13,379 nt of DNA from Phyllobacteriaceae bacterium UBA1059 (GCA_002316345.1 DCDI01000255.1:15320-28698), one strand, 5' to 3'. Positions 1 to 7,845 are shown, counted from the first letter of the stretch. Notes: generated from the sequence alone by a model not told the origin. Numbers and translations are program-made.

Positions 1-123
1 CAGCAGCGCCATGCCGGCGATGATGACCGTGATCAAGGCGCCGATCACGAAAGAGCGGTTGGCGAGCGCCAGCCGAAGGAAGCTCTGGCTCGGCGGCACT
101 GTTTCGGCTGGAAGGGCGCTCAT
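1..123 (-). CDS. DppC-like ABC transporter permease, N-terminal fragment
   Basis: Only the first 41 codons lie inside the window; the gene continues past position 1. The start codon overlaps the stop of the upstream DppB-like permease in an ATGA arrangement, the usual sign of translational coupling between paired permeases. The visible N-terminus has a short polar lead, then LRLALANRS, then the start of a hydrophobic helix (FVIGALITVIIAGMALL). This is the typical opening of the second permease of peptide/nickel-type importers, which would form a heterodimer with DppB in the inner membrane. The identification rests mainly on operon position, because no transport signature is visible in this fragment. 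Confidence 0.8.
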   Translation of the reverse strand, partial: MSALPAETVPPSQSFLRLALANRSFVIGALITVIIAGMALL

Positions 124-1067
124 GCCGCCTCCCGCAACCGTGGATCGACCACGGCATAAGCAAGGTCGACCAGGATGTTTACGACGATCACGGACGCCAC
201 CAGCAACATCACCACGCCTTCCACCACGATCAGGTCGCGCTGGGTGATGGCCTGGAAAATCAGCCGCCCGAGGCCGGGCAGATAGAACACGTTCTCGATG
301 ATGATCGTGCCGGCCAGCAGAAACGCGAATTGCAGGCCGAGGATCGTCAGCACCGGGATCATCGCATTGCGCAGCGCATGGCGGCGTAACACACGGCCGC
401 GCGGCAGGCCCTTGGCGCGGGCGGTGCGGATGTAATCTTCGCCGAGAACGTCGAGCAAAGCCGAACGTGTGACACGCGCCAGAATTGCGGCTTGCGGCAA
501 AGCCAGCGCGATCGCCGGCAGGATCAGCGACTTGACGCCGTTCCAGATGCCGCCATTCCATCCTGGAAAGCCGCCGGCAGGCAGCCATTTCAGCCAGACG
601 GCGAAGGCATAGATCAGAAGCAGCGCAAACCAGAAATTCGGCACGGCGACGCCAAGCTGCGCCGCGCCCATCGACAGTGTGTCGGGCAGGCGACCCCGGC
701 GAGCGGCTGCGAAGATGCCGACCGGTAGAGCGATCACGGTCGAAAGAACAAGCGACATCAGGGCAAGCGGAAGCGATACCACCAGACGCTCGCGGATGAG
801 GTCGGCCACAGGGGAAGAATAGGTATAGGACCGCCCGAAATCGCCGGTCAGCAATCCGCCGATCCAGTGCAGGTAGCGCCAGACCAACGGCTCATCGAGC
901 CCCATCTGCGTCCGCAAGTTAGCCAGCGCTTCCGGGCTGCCGCTCATCCCCAGCATCAATTGCGCGGCATCGCCTGGCAGGACTTCCATCACGCCGAACA
1001 CGACAACCGACGCCAGCAGCAGCGTCGCCAGACCGATCAGGACGCGGTTCAGGATATAGGCGGTCAT
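120..1067 (-). CDS. DppB-like permease of a peptide-type ABC importer
   Basis: This 315-residue inner-membrane permease belongs to the BPD_transp_1 family, peptide/nickel subgroup. The N-terminus (MTAYILNRVLIGLATLLL) and the LPGD at about 29-32 are typical of DppB/OppB. The periplasmic stretch with DFGRSYTYSSPV at about 76-87 is also characteristic. The cytoplasmic EAA loop that contacts the ATPase is at about 211-222 (DYIRTARAKGLP). About six membrane helices are visible and the length is normal. The gene follows the solute-binding protein by 52 bp and overlaps the next permease by four bases. No strong Shine-Dalgarno sequence is visible. The substrate cannot be read from the sequence: oligopeptides, dipeptides or other amide-containing solutes are all possible, and the co-located M20 hydrolase favours a peptide or N-acyl amino acid. 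Confidence 0.93.
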   Translation of the reverse strand: MTAYILNRVLIGLATLLLASVVVFGVMEVLPGDAAQLMLGMSGSPEALANLRTQMGLDEPLVWRYLHWIGGLLTGDFGRSYTYSSPVADLIRERLVVSLPLALMSLVLSTVIALPVGIFAAARRGRLPDTLSMGAAQLGVAVPNFWFALLLIYAFAVWLKWLPAGGFPGWNGGIWNGVKSLILPAIALALPQAAILARVTRSALLDVLGEDYIRTARAKGLPRGRVLRRHALRNAMIPVLTILGLQFAFLLAGTIIIENVFYLPGLGRLIFQAITQRDLIVVEGVVMLLVASVIVVNILVDLAYAVVDPRLREAA

Positions 1068-1119
1068 GCGTGTGGGTCGGCCGGTTGGCCAGCTTGCTCG
1101 CCCTGCTGCTTGCGCACGC

Positions 1120-2601
1120 TCACTCCGTCCATTTCACCTTTGTCAGGTCGTTAGCTGGGATTGGCGTATTCTCCCACAGACCTTCCAGCTTGGCATCCCA
1201 AACGCCGACCTTCGGCAGCTGGAACAGGAAGCCGACCGGGGCATCATCGGCCAGGATCTTCTGCGCCTGGCCGTAAAGGTCTTTGCGCTTAGCCTCGTCC
1301 ACCGTGGCGTCGAGCTCCCCAATGACCTTGTTGAACTCGGGGTTCTGGTAGCCGATGTAATAGTCAGGCCGGGAATAGATATCGATATCGTTGGGCTCGA
1401 CATGGCTGATAACAGTCAGGTCGAAATCCTTGCCGGTAAACACCTGCTCCAGCCACTGCGCCCATTCCAGCGGGATGATATCGAGATTGATGCCGACCTG
1501 CGCGAGCTCGGCCGCGATCACCTCGCCGCCCTGACGCGCATAAGGCGGCGGCGGCAGCTTGATCGTGGCGGAGAAGCCGTCAGCGAGCCCGGCTTCCGCC
1601 AGCAGCGCCTTCGCTTTCTCAAGATCATGCGGATAGGTGCCAGTGAGATCGACATAGGCCGGATTATGCGGCGCGAAATGCGAGCCGATCGGTGTGCCCA
1701 GTCCGTTGATTGCGCCGGCATTGATCTCCTCGCGGTTCAACGCATAGGAAATTGCCTGCCGCACCAGCTTGTTGTCGAACGGCGCCTTCTTGTTGTTCAT
1801 CGACAGGATCGTCTCGCCCTCGGTCGATCCAATCACGACCTTCAGCCGCGGATCCGCCTTGATCTGGTCGAGCGCTTCGGCGACCGGCGCGCTCGGGAAG
1901 GCCTGGACATCGCCTGAGAGCAGTGCCGGAATGGCAGCCGCCGCATCCGGAATGATGCGGAACTCGGCCTTGTCCAGCGACACCGGCTCGCCCCAATATT
2001 CTGGGTTCTTCACCAGCGTAATCGAGGAGCCACGCGCCCAGTTTTCAAAGCGGAACGGGCCGGTCCCAACCGGCTTTTCCTTGTTGGTCGCCACACTTTC
2101 GGACCCCACGATCACTGCATCGCCCCAGCCGAGATTATACAGGAAACCACCCTGCGGCTGCTTCAGCGTGATCTTCACCGTGGCGGGATCGACGACCTCG
2201 ATCGTGTCGATCTTGGCAAACAGCGCCTTCTGCGCGTTCACCGTATCCGGTGAAATCGCCCGCTCCAGCGAGAACTTGACGTCTTCGGCGTTGAACTCGG
2301 TTCCGTCGTGAAACTTCACCCCAGTATGAAGCTTGAATGTATAGGTCTTGCCATCCGGCGAGATGTCCCAGCTTTCCGCCAGGCCCGGCAGAACCTCGCC
2401 GGTCGGACCGATCTTGGTCAGCCCCTCGAACACGTTGGTGTAAACCACCTCGTCGATCGCAGCCGCGGCACCCGCCGTCGGGTCGAGATGTGGTGGCTCC
2501 AGCACCATGCCAAGCACGAGATCGGTGCGGGCCGCAAAGGCGCACGTGACGGATGCCAGCACGAGCATTGTTGCAGCCAGAACGGACGTCCACTTGGTCA
2601 T
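1120..2601 (-). CDS. Periplasmic solute-binding protein of a peptide-type ABC importer (SBP_bac_5)
   Basis: This 493-residue protein captures the substrate in the periplasm and delivers it to the adjacent permeases. A Sec signal peptide occupies about residues 1-23 (hydrophobic core AATMLVLASV, likely cleavage after AFA). Cys20 is not in a convincing lipobox, so I expect a soluble protein. The family signature is clear: LPGLAESWDISPDGKTYTF at about 71-89, then GVKFHDGTEFNAEDV at about 94-108. Length is slightly below the usual 500-540. A GGAG lies eight bases before the ATG. The preceding M20 gene ends 87 bp upstream, with a weak hairpin in the gap, so the two are probably co-transcribed. The DppA/OppA superfamily is certain; the ligand is unknown. 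Confidence 0.94.
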   Translation of the reverse strand: MTKWTSVLAATMLVLASVTCAFAARTDLVLGMVLEPPHLDPTAGAAAAIDEVVYTNVFEGLTKIGPTGEVLPGLAESWDISPDGKTYTFKLHTGVKFHDGTEFNAEDVKFSLERAISPDTVNAQKALFAKIDTIEVVDPATVKITLKQPQGGFLYNLGWGDAVIVGSESVATNKEKPVGTGPFRFENWARGSSITLVKNPEYWGEPVSLDKAEFRIIPDAAAAIPALLSGDVQAFPSAPVAEALDQIKADPRLKVVIGSTEGETILSMNNKKAPFDNKLVRQAISYALNREEINAGAINGLGTPIGSHFAPHNPAYVDLTGTYPHDLEKAKALLAEAGLADGFSATIKLPPPPYARQGGEVIAAELAQVGINLDIIPLEWAQWLEQVFTGKDFDLTVISHVEPNDIDIYSRPDYYIGYQNPEFNKVIGELDATVDEAKRKDLYGQAQKILADDAPVGFLFQLPKVGVWDAKLEGLWENTPIPANDLTKVKWTE

Positions 2602-2658
2602 CGAAAAAACTCCGCAGGGTCAGGCAGGGATTGAAGCGTGAATGAGCGCCTGAGTAAA

Positions 2659-2683
2659 TCGGCATTCTCGTCATACGAGCCGA
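2659..2683 (-). promoter_or_regulatory. Weak intercistronic hairpin between M20 hydrolase and binding-protein genes
   Basis: An outer stem TCGGC/GCCGA encloses an inner TCGT/ACGA stem with loop CAT and a four-base bulge on one arm. No T-tract follows on the minus strand, so it does not look like a rho-independent terminator. Such hairpins can stabilise the downstream message and raise binding-protein expression, but here that is inference. Confidence 0.25.
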
Positions 2684-2688
2684 CGCGG

Positions 2689-3966
2689 TCAGATTTCCCC
2701 ACCCGCCAAGAGCCGACGGAGTGCCAGCGCCATGACCTTGGCGGATTGCACCATGTCCTCGATGCCGACCCATTCGTCGGGCTGATGCGCGAGGTCGAGG
2801 ATGCCGGGGCCATAAGCGATGCAATCGTAGATGTGGCCGATGCGAGCGATGTGCTTCTGGTCGTAGGTTCCGGGTGAGATGACGTAATCCGGTGCGCGAT
2901 CGAAGATCGCGTGGATGCCCTCCGCCACCGCCTGCACCACCGGCGCGTCGCGCTCGGTCATGGTGGGCTTGACCTCCATGAGGTCGCGGATCGTGTAATC
3001 GAACTTCGGCCGCTCCAACTTAAGACGGTCGAGGATCGTGGTGACCTCGCTTTTCACGACGTCCAAGTCTTCTTCCAGCAGGAAGCGGCGGTCGATCACC
3101 AGGCGGCAGGTGTCTGGCACGGTGGGCGAGGGCAGACCGGGGCGGAAGTCCTCGGTTTGGCCGCCGTGGATCGAATTGATGTTCATCGTGGAGCGCCGCG
3201 CACCTTCCGGCACCACCGGCATCTCAGTCTGCTTCTTGTCGAGCACCGGGAACAGCTCGTCTTCAAACGCCTGAAGCAGCGCCCCCATATGGCGCACGGC
3301 CGAGTCGCCCAGGAAGGGCATCGAGCCGTGCGCGATATGGCCCTTGGTTTCGATTTCCGCCCACCACACGCCGCGATGGCCGAGGCAGATGCGGTCCTTG
3401 TTCAACGGTTCCGGGATGATGACATGGTCGACGCGCGGCGCCGAAAAGTACCCCTTGCCCGCGAGATAAGCGACGCCGCCATAACCGCCGGATTCCTCAT
3501 CCACGGTACCGGAAATCTCGATAGCGCCAGCGAAATCCGGGTTCTCGGCGATGAAGGCTTCCGCCGCGATGATGGAAGCCGCCAGCCCGCCCTTCATGTC
3601 GCAGGTGCCGCGACCATACACGCGACCGTCCTTCACTACGCCCGCGAACGGATCGACCGTCCAGCCTTCGCCGGCTTCCACCACGTCGATATGCGAGTTG
3701 AAATGGACGACCTTGCCCGGCCGCTTGGCCTCAAAGCGCGCAACGACATTGGTGCGGGGATAACGATCATTGTCCCCCGGCGTGCCTTCACCGCGCACAT
3801 ATCCCACCTGGAAGCCGCTGCGCTTTAGCCGGTCGCCGATATATTCGGCGCAGGGCGTATAGGCTTCCCCGGGCGGATTGATCGTCGGAAAGCGAACGAG
3901 GTCCTGGGTGAGAACGGTGAGATCATCGACCCGGTCGTCGATGGCGCGCAAAAGCTTGTCGGTCAT
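2689..3966 (-). CDS. M20-family zinc amidohydrolase (ArgE/DapE-like)
   Basis: This 425-residue cytoplasmic metallohydrolase resembles acetylornithine deacetylase/succinyl-diaminopimelate desuccinylase and would cleave an amide bond in a peptide or N-acyl amino acid. Metal and catalytic positions are visible: His92 and Asp94 (SHID), Asp123 (GRGTCDMKGG), Glu157-Glu158 (DEESGG), Glu186 (IPEP) and His394 (DLAHQPDEW). The HIAHGS segment at about 210-215 belongs to the dimerisation (lid) domain. I chose the ATG at 3966 because the family usually begins just before a 'DLVRFPTINPPGE' segment. The frame stays open to a TTG at 4029, giving 446 residues, but that start has no convincing ribosome-binding site. 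It leads the transporter operon, so the imported solute is probably its substrate. It is unlikely to be the housekeeping ArgE or DapE. Confidence 0.9.
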   Translation of the reverse strand: MTDKLLRAIDDRVDDLTVLTQDLVRFPTINPPGEAYTPCAEYIGDRLKRSGFQVGYVRGEGTPGDNDRYPRTNVVARFEAKRPGKVVHFNSHIDVVEAGEGWTVDPFAGVVKDGRVYGRGTCDMKGGLAASIIAAEAFIAENPDFAGAIEISGTVDEESGGYGGVAYLAGKGYFSAPRVDHVIIPEPLNKDRICLGHRGVWWAEIETKGHIAHGSMPFLGDSAVRHMGALLQAFEDELFPVLDKKQTEMPVVPEGARRSTMNINSIHGGQTEDFRPGLPSPTVPDTCRLVIDRRFLLEEDLDVVKSEVTTILDRLKLERPKFDYTIRDLMEVKPTMTERDAPVVQAVAEGIHAIFDRAPDYVISPGTYDQKHIARIGHIYDCIAYGPGILDLAHQPDEWVGIEDMVQSAKVMALALRRLLAGGEI

Positions 3967-4104
3967 AGCGAGGATATCATCAGCGTCCGGATGATCTGGC
4001 AAGCCAGTCCGCAGCCGATCAACAAGCAAGGTAAGCCGCGATGATTCACCCGGGATTCAGTTCCTGCATCTACCATCACGCACAACGGGATTTTGGAGGG
4101 CGAG
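3967..4104. promoter_or_regulatory. Divergent intergenic region between M20 operon and L,D-transpeptidase
   Basis: About 138 bp separate two divergent genes, so promoters for both the transporter operon and the transpeptidase should lie here. I could not find a convincing -35/-10 pair on either strand. If the M20 gene starts at its upstream TTG (4029), the true gap shrinks to 75 bp. Confidence 0.4.
4095..4100 (+). promoter_or_regulatory. Ribosome-binding site fixing the L,D-transpeptidase start
   Basis: GGAGGG lies four bases before the ATG at 4105. An in-frame TTG at 4093 overlaps this site and is therefore not the start. Confidence 0.75.
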
Positions 4105-4533
4105 ATGGCGAAGATCTGGGAAGGGCTGGCGGTTCTCGGCATGCTGGCGGCAGCGCCGAGCCTAGCCAATGCGGCGACGGTAGTGGCGCATGTCGATGTC
4201 GCCAAGCAGGTGATGACGGTGAGCCGGCAGGGCAAGGTGCTTTACACCTGGAAGGTGTCGACGGCCCGCAAAGGCTACGACACGCCGCTCGGCACCTGGC
4301 GTCCTTACCGGATTCACCAGCTTTGGAAATCGCGCAAGTATGACGACGCGCCGATGCCTTATGCCGTGTTCTATGATCGCGGCTGGGCGGTGCATGGCAC
4401 CAAGGCGGTAAGCCGGCTCGGACGCCCGGCCTCGCATGGCTGCGTGCGGCTGGCGACCAGCAATGCCAAGGCGTTCTATGATCTGGTTCGCGAGGTCGGA
4501 CCCGGCAATACGCGCATCATCGTCGCGAACTGA
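4105..4533 (+). CDS. Small secreted L,D-transpeptidase (YkuD domain)
   Basis: This 142-residue protein is almost only a YkuD catalytic domain behind a signal peptide (residues 1-23, likely cleavage after ANA). The active-site signature is complete: His97 (VHGTK), then SRLGRPASHGCVRL with His111 and the nucleophile Cys113. Such enzymes act in the periplasm, making 3-3 crosslinks in peptidoglycan or attaching outer-membrane proteins to it. No peptidoglycan-binding or LysM domain is present, so the protein is at the short end of the family. It ends three bases from the end of the convergent acyltransferase gene, leaving no room for a separate terminator. The start is set by the GGAGGG just upstream. 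The family call is firm; crosslinking versus protein anchoring cannot be told apart. Confidence 0.93.
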   Translation: MAKIWEGLAVLGMLAAAPSLANAATVVAHVDVAKQVMTVSRQGKVLYTWKVSTARKGYDTPLGTWRPYRIHQLWKSRKYDDAPMPYAVFYDRGWAVHGTKAVSRLGRPASHGCVRLATSNAKAFYDLVREVGPGNTRIIVAN

Positions 4534-4536
4534 GCT

Positions 4537-5505
4537 TCAAGCGGGCGTGACCGGCGCGCCCGTTTTCTTCTTCTTGCGCTTGCTGATCTTCCAGCGCTTG
4601 TGGAACCACATCCACTGGCCGGGATCTTCGCGCACCCAGCCCTCGACGATGTCGTTGAGCATCTGCGTGGTGCCGTTCACTTCGACCCGACCCTTGGCAT
4701 CGCGCGGCAGCCTTAGCGCTTCCTGGATCTCAAGTCGGTAACGATTGCCGGGCAGGCGAATGCAGCGCGCAGGATGCACGTCGCATTCATAATTGCGCGT
4801 CAGTTTGGCCACCAGCGGGCTGCTTTCACAGGCGCGGCCGAAGAAGGTGGTCGGCACGCCCTGCATGAAATGCTGGTCGACGAGAACGCCGACATTGCCG
4901 CTATTTTCCAGAATGCGCGCCACGCTGAACGCCACACCGCGCCGTGAGGCCAGCAGCGAACCCATCGCGCCGGAGCGGCGGCGCAGCACATAGTTCGCGA
5001 GATAGGGATTATTGGGCGGCCGAAACATCGACGTCATCTGCAGGTCGAAGGTCGCCGCCACGATCGGCAGAAACTCGAAGTTGCCGAGATGGCCGGTAAA
5101 GAACAGCCGTGGCTTCTGCTCGTCGCGCAACCGATGAAAGATCGGCTCGCCGGCCTTGTTGATCTCGACGCGGTTCTCGCCGTTGGTCGCCGGGTTGAAA
5201 TCGAACAGTCTGTCGAGGAAGACGTATTCGGTCGCGAGACGACCCATATTGCCCCACATGTCCCGGGCAATCGCATCATGCTCTTCAGCCGATTTCTCGG
5301 GGTAGGCTTGGTTGAGATTGTCGACGGCGACCTTGTGGCGGCCGGTCAGCGGCCCGAACGTGCGCGCAACCTTGTCAGCGAAGTTGAGCGCCGCGTCAGG
5401 TGGCGCAAGCCGCAAAAGCGCCATGACGCCGAAGACGATCTGCGCGACGATCCAGTACTGGAACAGCTCGAAGCGGTTCCTGAGGGCGGCGATGAAGACC
5501 CGCAT
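4537..5505 (-). CDS. lpxXL: LpxXL: lipid A acyltransferase for very-long-chain fatty acid
   Basis: This 322-residue LpxL/HtrB-family inner-membrane acyltransferase has an amphipathic or membrane N-terminus (about 14-33). The catalytic HX4E motif is at His139-Glu144 (HLGNFE), with further family motifs such as MFRPPNNPYL and LVDQH. The C-terminus is strongly basic (KISKRKKKK). In Rhizobium and Brucella the enzyme next to AcpXL transfers the 27-hydroxyoctacosanoyl-type chain from AcpXL to lipid A, and its place at the end of this cluster supports the same role. The frame is open upstream to 5745, but residues before MRVFIAALRN are low-complexity, Arg/His-rich and overlap the dehydrogenase gene. 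The real ATG at 5505 overlaps that gene's stop by one base (TGATG), implying translational coupling. Confidence 0.9.
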   Translation of the reverse strand: MRVFIAALRNRFELFQYWIVAQIVFGVMALLRLAPPDAALNFADKVARTFGPLTGRHKVAVDNLNQAYPEKSAEEHDAIARDMWGNMGRLATEYVFLDRLFDFNPATNGENRVEINKAGEPIFHRLRDEQKPRLFFTGHLGNFEFLPIVAATFDLQMTSMFRPPNNPYLANYVLRRRSGAMGSLLASRRGVAFSVARILENSGNVGVLVDQHFMQGVPTTFFGRACESSPLVAKLTRNYECDVHPARCIRLPGNRYRLEIQEALRLPRDAKGRVEVNGTTQMLNDIVEGWVREDPGQWMWFHKRWKISKRKKKKTGAPVTPA

Positions 5506-6530
5506 CACACCCGCAGGATGATCTTGCCGAATACGTCGCGGCCTTCCATGCGCTTCAGCGCCGTGTCGATGTCGTCGAAGGTGACTTCGGTGTCGATCAC
5601 CGGATGAACGAGACCCTGCGCCATCTTCTGCATGGCATTGGCCATGTTTTCCATGCGGCAGCCGAAGGAGCCGAGCAGCTTCAGCTGCTGCTGGAACAAC
5701 TGCATCAGGTTGATCTGCGTCGAGACGCCGGACGTGGAGCCGCAAGTCACGAGGCGGCCGCCCTTCTTCATAGAAAGCATGGAGCCGGCAAACGTGTCTG
5801 CGCCGACATGCTCGAACACGACATCGACGCCGCGCTTCTTGGTAAGCTTGCGCACCACGCCCTCGAAGCGGTCTTCACGGTAGTTGATGACGTGATCGGC
5901 ACCCAGCGCCTTGGCCGGCTCGATCTTGGCGTCCGAGCCAACAGTGGTGATGACCGTGCAGCCCATCTTCTTGGCAAGCTGGATCGCCGCCGTGCCGATG
6001 CCTGAACCGCCGGCATGAACGAGGATCGTTTCGCCGGGCTGCAGCTTGGCATTGTCGAACAGCATGTGCTCGACCGTGCCGAAGGTCACCGGTGCAAGCG
6101 CGGCTGCCACATCCGACACGCCGGGAGGGGCGGGGACGAGGAGGCGGGCCGGCAGATTGATGCGCTCTTGCGCAAAGCCGTCGAGATGGAAGCCATGCAC
6201 GCCCTGCACATGCTCGCAGAGATTGTCGCGCCTCTCGACGCAGTTCTTGCATCGGCCGCAAGTGCGCGCGCCATAGATCGAGACCAGTTCGCCCGGTCGC
6301 AGGTTCGACACGCCGGGACCGACTGTCTCGACCACGCCAGAGGCTTCCGCGCCGATCACCAGCGGCATCTTGCGCTTGGCAAAAGCCATGCCGCGCCAGC
6401 CCCATACGTCGATATGGTTCAGCGCGACGGCCTTGATCGCGACCGTGACTTCGCCAAGCTCAGGCGCGCCGGGTTCCGGAAGATCGACGGTTTCGAGCCG
6501 GCGATCTTCGATCAGCTGCAAAGCGCGCAT
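5505..6530 (-). CDS. MDR-family oxidoreductase of the acpXL cluster, catalytic zinc site lost
   Basis: This 341-residue medium-chain dehydrogenase/reductase corresponds to the 'alcohol dehydrogenase' (adh2XL/fabXL5) of the rhizobial cluster. The GroES-like N-terminal domain keeps the structural-zinc cysteines Cys91, Cys94, Cys97 and Cys105 (CGRCKNCVERRDNLC). The Rossmann domain has the nucleotide-binding motif HAGGSGIGTAA at 172-182. By alignment with classical alcohol dehydrogenases, the catalytic-zinc cysteine position is Asn38 (NHID), the GHE histidine is Ala61 (GAEASG), and the third ligand is absent. It therefore resembles quinone-oxidoreductase or enoyl-reductase members more than zinc alcohol dehydrogenases. 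It could reduce the enoyl-ACP intermediate of chain elongation, which is inference. One-base TGATG overlaps join it to both neighbours. Confidence 0.88.
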   Translation of the reverse strand: MRALQLIEDRRLETVDLPEPGAPELGEVTVAIKAVALNHIDVWGWRGMAFAKRKMPLVIGAEASGVVETVGPGVSNLRPGELVSIYGARTCGRCKNCVERRDNLCEHVQGVHGFHLDGFAQERINLPARLLVPAPPGVSDVAAALAPVTFGTVEHMLFDNAKLQPGETILVHAGGSGIGTAAIQLAKKMGCTVITTVGSDAKIEPAKALGADHVINYREDRFEGVVRKLTKKRGVDVVFEHVGADTFAGSMLSMKKGGRLVTCGSTSGVSTQINLMQLFQQQLKLLGSFGCRMENMANAMQKMAQGLVHPVIDTEVTFDDIDTALKRMEGRDVFGKIILRV

Positions 6531-7798
6531 CAGTTTGGCTCCCGTGCCAGTGCGAGGCAGGCGTTCTGGCCGCCGAAGCCGAAGGAATTCGACAGGATCG
6601 CGCGAACATCGGCATTGCGCTTGACGTTCGGCACGACGTCGAGGTCGATCGCCGGATCCGGCTGGTCGTAATTGATGGTGGGCGGCAGTACGCCTTCCTG
6701 CATGGTGAGGAAGGAGAACACCGCCTCGACCGCGCCGGCCGCCGAAAGCGTGTGGCCGATCATCGACTTGTTTGAGGAGACGGGAATCGACTTGATGCGC
6801 TCGCCGAACACGGTGGACAACGACAGATGCTCCATCTTGTCGTTTTCCGGCGTCGAAGTGCCGTGCGCGTTCACATAATCGATGCCATCGACGCCCAGAC
6901 CAGCGTCATCAAGAGCGGCCTTTACTGCTGCGATAGCGGGCGAAGCGTCCGGCTTGGAACGCGTGCGGTGGAAATCATCGGCGCGTTCGCCGCACCCTTG
7001 CAGGATGCCGAGCACCTTGGCGCCACGGGCGCGTGCGCTTTCCAGCGACTCCAGCACCAGTGCGGCACCGCCTTCGGCCAGCACGAAGCCGTCGCGATCC
7101 CTCGAGAAGGGGCGAGACGCCTTTTCTGGCTCGTCATTATGGGTTGAAAGCGCCGACAGCAGCGAGAAGCGGATCAAGGCTTCAGCGGACGCCGAGCCAT
7201 CGGCACCGATCGCCAAAGCGCGGTCGCTCTCGCCCCGGCGAATGGCTTCGACGCCAAGCTGAATTGCCGTGGCACCGGAAGCGCATGCCGTCGACAGCGT
7301 GATCGGCAGACCGCGTGTGCCGAAGCGGGCTGACAACGCATCGGCGATGTGGCCGAACTGCGAGCTTTCGAACAGCGAGCGATCGTTGCGGGCGCGCGCG
7401 ACGGCCAGCAGGCGCGCATAGCCTTCCTCGGTCTCCTCGCCCTTATAGAGCGCAAAACGATCCGGCCACTCCATCTCGATCGGCGGGGAAGCCAGAAACA
7501 ACGGGCCGCCGAAGTCCTTGCCGAGACCGGCCTGTGCGATGGCCTCTTCCGCTGCGGTTGCAGCGAGTTCCTCGGTCAGCGCCGAGTTACCCTTTCCGCT
7601 TGACGGCAAGAAGTCGACCATGCCGGAAATGGTGGTGCGCAGGTGATCGGTGGGGAAGCGGGTGATCGGATGAATGCCGGACTTGCCAGCCGTCAGCGCT
7701 GCCCAGTTGTCGGCTTTGCCGACGCCGACCGAGGTTACGACGCCCAAGCCGGTGACGGCCACGATGGGCCTGCCAAGATGATCCACGGTGCTCGTCAT
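6530..7798 (-). CDS. fabF1XL: FabF1XL: catalytically complete beta-ketoacyl-ACP synthase
   Basis: This 422-residue thiolase-fold ketosynthase condenses malonyl-ACP with the growing acyl chain. The triad is intact: Cys172 (STACASGA), His312 (NAHGTSTPENDK) and His349 (NKSMIGHTLSAAGA). The C-terminal NSFGFGGQNA loop is also typical of FabF. It follows the FabF2-like gene by 47 bp and has a good ribosome-binding site, AAGGAA, five bases before the ATG. In rhizobia this gene belongs to the set that makes the C28-type hydroxy acid of lipid A. It is not the housekeeping FabF, judging by context and by the divergent N-terminal half (for example the FLASPPIEMEWPDRF segment at about 101-115). It ends in a one-base overlap with the dehydrogenase gene. 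Confidence 0.92.
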   Translation of the reverse strand: MTSTVDHLGRPIVAVTGLGVVTSVGVGKADNWAALTAGKSGIHPITRFPTDHLRTTISGMVDFLPSSGKGNSALTEELAATAAEEAIAQAGLGKDFGGPLFLASPPIEMEWPDRFALYKGEETEEGYARLLAVARARNDRSLFESSQFGHIADALSARFGTRGLPITLSTACASGATAIQLGVEAIRRGESDRALAIGADGSASAEALIRFSLLSALSTHNDEPEKASRPFSRDRDGFVLAEGGAALVLESLESARARGAKVLGILQGCGERADDFHRTRSKPDASPAIAAVKAALDDAGLGVDGIDYVNAHGTSTPENDKMEHLSLSTVFGERIKSIPVSSNKSMIGHTLSAAGAVEAVFSFLTMQEGVLPPTINYDQPDPAIDLDVVPNVKRNADVRAILSNSFGFGGQNACLALAREPN

Positions 7799-7824
7799 GG
7801 TGGTTCCTTGCCGTCAGGTAGGGG

Positions 7825-7838
7825 CCTCGCCCGCGAGG
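7825..7838 (-). other. Short GC-rich palindrome between the two ketosynthase genes
   Basis: CCTCGC-CC-GCGAGG sits in the 47-bp gap between the FabF2-like and FabF1-like genes. It could form a small RNA hairpin (CCTC/GAGG stem) that tunes relative expression, but it has no T-tract and may be chance in GC-rich DNA. Confidence 0.2.
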
Positions 7839-7845
7839 TCGAGGC

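Noticed and set aside
1066..1917. 283-codon plus-strand open frame opposite the binding protein
   Set aside because: It is the mirror of a conserved SBP_bac_5 gene, with no ribosome-binding site or domain.
1120..2601. Binding protein as a lipoprotein
   Set aside because: Cys20 is preceded by SVT, which does not fit a lipobox well; cleavage after AFA by signal peptidase I is more likely.
2911..3828. 305-codon plus-strand open frame opposite the M20 hydrolase
   Set aside because: The minus strand has all M20 metal-site motifs; the plus-strand translation is His/Arg-rich without recognisable features.
5506..5745. 80-residue N-terminal extension of the LpxXL frame
   Set aside because: It lies inside the reductase gene and reads as Arg/His/Ala-rich shadow sequence. 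The ATG at 5505 with the TGATG overlap and a normal LpxL N-terminus is clearly better.
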